From Acidimicrobiaceae bacterium (GTDB lineage: Bacteria > Actinomycetota > Acidimicrobiia > Acidimicrobiales > RAAP-2): a stretch of 55,079 nucleotides of DNA. The notes beneath the pieces were generated by a model. It had not been told where the DNA came from and did not search any database. It saw only the letters and a list, made by a program, of their open reading frames with translations. The position numbers and the translations under genes were made by a program. The stretch is from NCBI GenBank assembly GCA_003162395.1, contig PMON01000081.1, forward strand, positions 286 through 55,364, written 5' to 3'. Position 1 is the stretch's first letter. Each line of letters opens with the position of its first letter. Below are positions 51,080-55,079 of this stretch, piece by piece.

Positions 51080-52200
51080 AGGACCACCCCCAACAGCGCG
51101 GCACCCGCCGCCACGGCAGCGCCCGCATCGGCCAGCTCGTCGAGCGCCGCCAGCGCGCCCGGCGAATCGAGGTCGTCGTCGAGATGTCGGCGGACGGCCG
51201 CCAACCCGTCGTCCCCACCGGTCGGGGGCGCGGACCGCCACCGCTCGAGCCGCGCCGCGCCGTCGTCGGCGTCGGCGTCGCCGGGCAGCCACTCCCAGTC
51301 CCCCCGGTAGTGGTGGGCCAAGAGGGCCATGCGGACGGCCATCGGCTCGTACTCCTTCAGCAGGTCGGCCACGAAGACCAGGTTGCCGAGCGACTTGGAC
51401 ATCTTGGTCCCGTCGAGGCCGACCAGCCCGACGTGAAGCCAGTGGCCCACGAACCGCTTGTGGGTGACCGCTTCCAGCTGCGCGATCTCACACTCGTGGT
51501 GCGGGAAGACGAGGTCGCGCCCGCCGCCGTGGATGTCGATGGTGTCGCCGAGCTCCCGGCGGGCCAGCGCCGAGCACTCGATGTGCCAGCCCGGCCGGCC
51601 GGCGCCCCAGCGCGACTCCCAGGCCGGCTCGTCGGAGAGCGACGGCTGCCACAGGACGAAGTCGAGGGGGTCACGCTTGTTGGGGTCGTCGGGATTGCCC
51701 CCGTGCTCCCTGGCCAGGCGCAGCATCGTCGGTCGGTCGAAGCCGCTCATCTCGCCGAACGTCGGGAACGTGGACACGTCGAAGTAGACCGAGCCGCCGG
51801 ACTCGTACGCGTGGCCGGACTCGAGCACCGCCCCGATCAGCGAGAGGATGTCGGCGATCGCGGATGTCGCCCGGGGTTCCGAGTACACCGGGAGCAGGCC
51901 GAGCGCGACCATGTCGGCGTCGAAGCGGGCCATCTCCTCGGCGGCCAGGTCGAGGTAGTACACGCCCATCTCTCGGGCCTTGCGCAGGATGTCGTCGTCG
52001 ACGTCGGTGACGTTGCGCACGCAACGGGTCTCGTGGCCGAGGTCGCGCAGCCGCCGCTGCAGCAGGTCGAAGGTGAGGTACACCGCCGCGTGGCCGAGGT
52101 GGGCGGCGTCATAGGGCGTGATGCCGCAGCTGTACATCGTGACGAGCTCGCCCGGCTCGAATGCCACCACGTCGCGGCGGGCCGTGTCGTAGAGCCGCAT
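51076..52200 (-). CDS. mshC: Mycothiol ligase MshC (cysteine:GlcN-Ins ligase)
   Basis: ATP-dependent joining of cysteine to GlcN-Ins. 374 residues with the ATG at 52200 (a TTG six bases upstream is also possible). Related to cysteinyl-tRNA synthetase: zinc Cys25 in YSCGITPYDAAHLGHA, HIGH-type HLGH 34-37, NVTDVDDDIL, GWHIECSALA, HGGGRDLVFPHHE and KMSKS 266-270. The RLYDTA opening, TMYxCGITPYDAxHLGHA phrase and absence of the long anticodon domain favour MshC over CysS. mshD elsewhere in the window agrees. Starts 7 bases after npdG. Confidence 0.85.
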   Translation of the reverse strand: MRLYDTARRDVVAFEPGELVTMYSCGITPYDAAHLGHAAVYLTFDLLQRRLRDLGHETRCVRNVTDVDDDILRKAREMGVYYLDLAAEEMARFDADMVALGLLPVYSEPRATSAIADILSLIGAVLESGHAYESGGSVYFDVSTFPTFGEMSGFDRPTMLRLAREHGGNPDDPNKRDPLDFVLWQPSLSDEPAWESRWGAGRPGWHIECSALARRELGDTIDIHGGGRDLVFPHHECEIAQLEAVTHKRFVGHWLHVGLVGLDGTKMSKSLGNLVFVADLLKEYEPMAVRMALLAHHYRGDWEWLPGDADADDGAARLERWRSAPPTGGDDGLAAVRRHLDDDLDSPGALAALDELADAGAAVAAGAALLGVVL

Positions 52201-52207
52201 GGCCAAC

Positions 52208-52864
52208 TCAGATGCCGCCCATCTTGACGAACGTCCGGGCCTTGTAGCGGATGTTGAGGGAGATGCAGACGGCGGTGAACGCCTCGATCGCCTGGGCCTG
52301 CGACAGGCGGCCGGCGTCGAGCGGGCGCAGGCCCTCGATCGCCTCGACCAGCGCCATCGTCGACTCCTTCGCCCGGGCGTCGTCTGCGCACACCAAGACG
52401 TCGGCCATCAGCGCGTGGTCGAGGTCGCACAGGTCGTCGGCGGGCAGGTGGTGGAAGGCGGCAGCGACCCGGGCGCCGGGCACGGCGGCCTGGACGGTGG
52501 ACGCCACCGAGCCGCGCCCGAGCGTGACCGCCTGGAGCTGCTGGCCGACCTTCACCAGGGCCGAGGCCATCGAGATCACGACCTTGCCGTCCAGCTGGTC
52601 CCGCAGCGGCTGGACCGTGCGCACGGCGCCGTCCCAGGGGGTGGCCATGATGACGAGGTCGGCTGCGGCCGCGCCCGCGTTGTCACTCCCGCGCACAGCG
52701 AGAGTGCGGCCCGGCCACGCCCCGACGAGCTCGGTGGCGATCCCCTCGGCCCGGGCCTGGTCCCGCGAGCCGAGCGTGACCTCGATCCCGGCGGCGGCCA
52801 ACCGGGCGCCCAACCCGCGCCCGGCGGGGCCGGTGCCACCAAGAATTCCGACGTGCATGGCCAT
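52208..52864 (-). CDS. npdG: NADPH-dependent F420 reductase
   Basis: Transfers hydride between NADPH and coenzyme F420. 218 residues. The N-terminal Rossmann motif VGILGGTGPAGRGLGARL and the NADP-specific TLGSRDQARAE match Fno. VIMATPWDGAV, FHHLPADDLCD, LVCADDARAKE and AGRLSQAQAIEAFTAVCISLNIRYKA follow. ATG codons occur at 52864 and 52858; AAAGG lies just before the first and at a better distance from the second. Implies F420-dependent redox in this organism. Confidence 0.87.
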   Translation of the reverse strand: MAMHVGILGGTGPAGRGLGARLAAAGIEVTLGSRDQARAEGIATELVGAWPGRTLAVRGSDNAGAAAADLVIMATPWDGAVRTVQPLRDQLDGKVVISMASALVKVGQQLQAVTLGRGSVASTVQAAVPGARVAAAFHHLPADDLCDLDHALMADVLVCADDARAKESTMALVEAIEGLRPLDAGRLSQAQAIEAFTAVCISLNIRYKARTFVKMGGI

Positions 52865-52941
52865 ACCTTTTCACAGCGGGATCGCGGGTCTTGTGCCCGG
52901 ATACCGCCTGCGTTCTCCCCATCGGGCGACCGAGGTGGCGG

Positions 52942-52954
52942 TAGCCTCGTGCCG
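52942..52954 (+). promoter_or_regulatory. Putative leaderless promoter of fabI (TAGCCT, N7, ATG)
   Basis: TAGCCT (52942-52947), CGTGCCG, ATG, in the 90-base divergent gap with npdG. Confidence 0.5.
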
Positions 52955-53737
52955 ATGGGCATCCTCGACGGAAAGCGCATCCTGGTCACCGGGGTGCTCA
53001 CCGACGCATCGCTGGCCTTCGGCACGGCCAGGCTGGCCATCGAAGAGGGCGCCGAGGTGGTGCTGTCGGGGGCCGGCCGGGCCCTTTCGCTGACCCGACG
53101 GGTGGCGCGCAAACTCCCGGGCAACCCCGACGTCTTGGAGATCGACGTCACCGTCCCCGAGCAGCTGGCCGCGGCGGCGACCGAGCTGGCCACGCGCTGG
53201 GACCGGCTCGACGGGCTGCTCCACGCGATCGGCTACGCGCCCCCCGAGGCGCTCGGCCAGGGGATGTTCGGGGCCGGCTGGGACGAGGTCGCGGTCGCCC
53301 TCAACATCTCGGCGTACTCCCTGAAGGCGCTGGTCGAGCACTTCGGCCCCCTGCTCGAGGCGGCCGGCAACGCCGGCGGCGCCTCGGTGGTCGGCCTCGA
53401 CTTCGACGCAACGGTGGCGTGGCCCGTCTACGACTGGATGGGCGTGGCCAAGGCGGCGCTCGAGTCACTCACCCGTTATCTGGCCCGGGATCTCGGGCCG
53501 AAGGGGATCCGGGTCAACCTGGTCGCCTCCGGCCCGGTCCGGACCATGGCCGCGAAGTCGATCCCCGGGTTCGGCACGTTCGAGGACACCTGGAAGCAGC
53601 GGGCTCCGCTCGGCTGGGACGTGAACGATTCCGAGCCGGTCGCCAAGGCCTGTGTCGCCCTCTTCTCGGACTGGTTCCCGATGACGACCGGCGAGATCTT
53701 GCACGTGGACGGCGGCGTCCACGCGCTCGGCGCGTAA
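52955..53737 (+). CDS. fabI: Enoyl-ACP reductase (FabI/InhA type)
   Basis: NADH-dependent final reduction in fatty-acid elongation. 260 residues. The N-terminal KRILVTGVLTDASLAFGTA is the FabI dinucleotide site. Catalytic Tyr159 and Lys166 are in YDWMGVAKAALES, the InhA-like Y-x6-K. VNLVASGPVRTMAAKSIPGF and TTGEILHVDGGVHALG complete the fold. The ATG at 52955 is supported by the hexamer seven bases upstream. It lies 47 kb from the fab cluster, as fabI/inhA often is in actinobacteria. Confidence 0.93.
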   Translation: MGILDGKRILVTGVLTDASLAFGTARLAIEEGAEVVLSGAGRALSLTRRVARKLPGNPDVLEIDVTVPEQLAAAATELATRWDRLDGLLHAIGYAPPEALGQGMFGAGWDEVAVALNISAYSLKALVEHFGPLLEAAGNAGGASVVGLDFDATVAWPVYDWMGVAKAALESLTRYLARDLGPKGIRVNLVASGPVRTMAAKSIPGFGTFEDTWKQRAPLGWDVNDSEPVAKACVALFSDWFPMTTGEILHVDGGVHALGA

Positions 53738-53740
53738 GGG

Positions 53741-54715
53741 GTGAGCACCACCACCGCCGCACCGACCCGCGTGCCGGACACCGACGGCGCCTGGGCCGTC
53801 GAGACCCACGGGCTGACCAAGCGTTTCGGGAACACCGTCGCCGTCAACGGGGTGGAGCTCCTCGTCCCCCGGGGTTGCGCGTTCGGCTATCTGGGCCCCA
53901 ACGGCGCCGGCAAGACGACGCTCATCCGGGTGTTGCTCGGCTTGACGCACGCCGACGCCGGCACGATGTCGCTCCTCGGGCACCCGGTCCCCAAACACCG
54001 CGACGTGGCACTGGCCCGGGTCGGGGCCATCGTGGACGAGCCCCGGTTCCACGGTCATCTGACGGGACGGCAGAACCTCCAGATCCTCGCGGCCGCCCGC
54101 GAAGCGGCGGCGAAGGATCGCATCGGGCCATCGCTCGAGCGGGTCGGCATGAGCCACCGCGCCGACGACCGGGTGTCGAAGTACTCGATGGGCATGCGCC
54201 AACGTCTCGGGGTTGCCGCCTGTTTGCTCGGGGACCCCGAGCTGCTCATCTTGGACGAGCCGATGAACGGGCTCGACCCGGCCGGCATGCACGAGATGCG
54301 CGACATGATCCTCTCCCTCGTGGCCGAGGGCCGCACGGTGGTGTTGTCGTCGCACCTCCTCGACGAGGTCGAGCGGACATGCGACGCGGTGGCCATCGTG
54401 GACAGGGGCAACGTCATTCGGCAGGGACCGATCTCCGAGCTGCTGGCCGGAGCATCCGTCGTGCTTCAGGTCGAGTGCTCCGAGCCCGATCGAGCCCGAT
54501 CCCTCCTCGGCGCCTCCGGCGTCAGAGCCGACATTCAGGTCTCGGCGTCGGGGCTGGGCATCACGTTGCCCGCAGGCGCGTCGCGCGACGTCATCGCCGA
54601 GGCCAACCGTGTCCTCGTCGAAGGCGGCATATCCGTGTATCGGCTCCAGGAGATCCAAGCCTCGCTCGAATCGTGGTTCTTGCAGGTCACGAGCCGGCTG
54701 GGGGCCACCGAATGA
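53741..54715 (+). CDS. ABC transporter ATP-binding protein (DrrA/CcmA-like)
   Basis: 324 residues from a GTG four bases after the fabI stop. Walker A GPNGAGKTT (52-60), signature SMGMRQRLGVA, Walker B LLILDEPMNGLDP, then H-loop VLSSHLLDEVER. The 90-residue C-terminal domain (SVVLQVECSEPDRA onward) is of the type seen in exporters of lipids, drugs or polyketides. An ATGA overlap couples it to a permease gene. The substrate is unknown. Confidence 0.9.
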   Translation: MSTTTAAPTRVPDTDGAWAVETHGLTKRFGNTVAVNGVELLVPRGCAFGYLGPNGAGKTTLIRVLLGLTHADAGTMSLLGHPVPKHRDVALARVGAIVDEPRFHGHLTGRQNLQILAAAREAAAKDRIGPSLERVGMSHRADDRVSKYSMGMRQRLGVAACLLGDPELLILDEPMNGLDPAGMHEMRDMILSLVAEGRTVVLSSHLLDEVERTCDAVAIVDRGNVIRQGPISELLAGASVVLQVECSEPDRARSLLGASGVRADIQVSASGLGITLPAGASRDVIAEANRVLVEGGISVYRLQEIQASLESWFLQVTSRLGATE

Positions 54716-55079
54716 CCAGCGTGAGCGCACCGACCTCGACCCCGCTCGCGGCCTCGCCGCACGGTTCGCGTGACTCCAGGGGGTCGTGGATACCGACGCC
54801 GGCCATGATCTCCACCCGGTTCATGGAGCTGCGCCGCCGACGCGGCCTCATGATCGCGCTCGTCGTTGTCAACGTCGGCATCCCGACGGTCTTTCTGCTC
54901 GTCCGACTGCTGGCGCACGCCATCGCGCCGAGGTCGTACGGTCCGGCCGGCGGGTACGACATCTACACGGGCATCGTGGCCGGCCTGATGTACGTCTTCG
55001 GCTTCATCATCGCGGCGACGTTGGGGTGCACCGCGGGATCGGTCGATCTCACCGAGGGGATGTTCCGGCACCTGGTGGT
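54712..55079 (+). CDS. ABC transporter permease, 5' part (cut by window end)
   Basis: 122 codons are visible. A 30-residue Ser/Pro-rich N-terminus is followed by FMELRRRRGLMIALVVVNVG, a first membrane segment with a basic cytoplasmic edge, then IVAGLMYVFGFIIAATLGC as a second segment. The TM spacing and the ATGA overlap with the ATPase gene indicate an ABC-2-type permease. The 3' end is outside the window. Confidence 0.8.
   Translation, partial: MTSVSAPTSTPLAASPHGSRDSRGSWIPTPAMISTRFMELRRRRGLMIALVVVNVGIPTVFLLVRLLAHAIAPRSYGPAGGYDIYTGIVAGLMYVFGFIIAATLGCTAGSVDLTEGMFRHLV

Noticed and set aside
51076-52206. Cysteinyl-tRNA synthetase (cysS) as the name for the mshC gene
   Set aside because: The protein is short (about 374 residues), lacks the long C-terminal anticodon region and opens with MshC-type sequence; mshD is also present. 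A small chance of CysS-like function remains.
1-55079. CRISPR arrays, insertion sequences, prophage or integrase genes
   Set aside because: No direct-repeat/spacer pattern, transposase or integrase motif was seen in any coding frame. All recognisable genes are housekeeping or metabolic.
50860-55079. Possible shift in word usage (more GGCC) toward the right end, suggesting transfer
   Set aside because: A rough count by eye showed only a modest excess over a control kilobase; genes there are core actinobacterial (thrS, mshC, npdG, fabI). It needs a real composition scan before any claim.

Overview
This window is a very gene-dense, high-GC (about 70% by eye) chromosomal segment from an actinobacterium. 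Lineage markers are two mycothiol genes (mshC, mshD), the phosphatidylinositol-mannoside set (pgsA-type PIP synthase, PatA-type acyltransferase, PimA), an F420 reductase, menaquinone genes, an InhA-like enoyl reductase, and a 26-kb block in the same order as the thrS-to-aroE region of Mycobacterium tuberculosis (roughly Rv2614c to Rv2552c, from memory). Features unlike Mycobacteriales (a bacterial-type RodA plus a second long SEDS protein, a stand-alone fab cluster, unusual spacer genes) suggest a deeper branch such as Acidimicrobiia. That placement is inference. No phage, insertion sequence, CRISPR or resistance island is visible, and no stretch over 300 bases lacks a gene.

Layout. 1-2.74 kb (minus): 5' part of polA, a 98-codon coiled-coil gene, and menC. 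2.77-6.15 kb (plus): tRNA-Leu(CAA), then fabD-fabG-acpP-fabF. 6.14-12.15 kb (minus): a GroES-fold gene followed by trpE-ygfZ-trpC-trpF-trpB-trpA, all overlapping. 12.2-20.2 kb: a 68-codon small gene, nth, mshD, a VIT/CCC1 transporter, maoC-menG-menF, a polyprenol-phosphate mannose synthase, an AI-2E-family permease and a UPF0104 membrane protein. 20.2-23.9 kb: ppk1 diverging from a long SEDS protein. 23.8-52.2 kb (all minus, read right to left): mshC-thrS-HIT; pgsA-patA-pimA-degenerate M48; pdxS-pdxT and yebC; ruvC-ruvA-ruvB; yajC-secD-secF; rel-hisS-aspS-rarA; alaS-ruvX-mltG-aroE-rodA-bifunctional nuclease. 52.2-55.1 kb: npdG (minus) diverging from fabI, then an ABC ATPase and a permease cut by the window end.

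Two genome-level habits stand out. Genes inside operons overlap by 1 or 4 bases (GTGA/ATGA), so translational coupling appears to be the rule. Genes that begin a transcription unit mostly have no Shine-Dalgarno sequence. Instead a -10-like TANNNT hexamer ends exactly 6 or 7 bases before the start codon, the signature of leaderless transcription. This grammar both predicts promoters and resolves several start codons. A minority (acpP, maoC, ppk1, yajC, yebC, pgsA) have a clear Shine-Dalgarno instead.

Together the genes cover lipid synthesis (fab cluster, fabI), PIM/lipomannan precursors, respiration (menaquinone), redox thiol (mycothiol), tryptophan and vitamin B6 synthesis, protein export (YajC-SecDF), stringent response, elongation-type cell-wall synthesis (SEDS, MltG), tRNA charging (Ala, Asp, His, Thr) and recombination/repair (PolA, Nth, RuvABC, RuvX, RarA).
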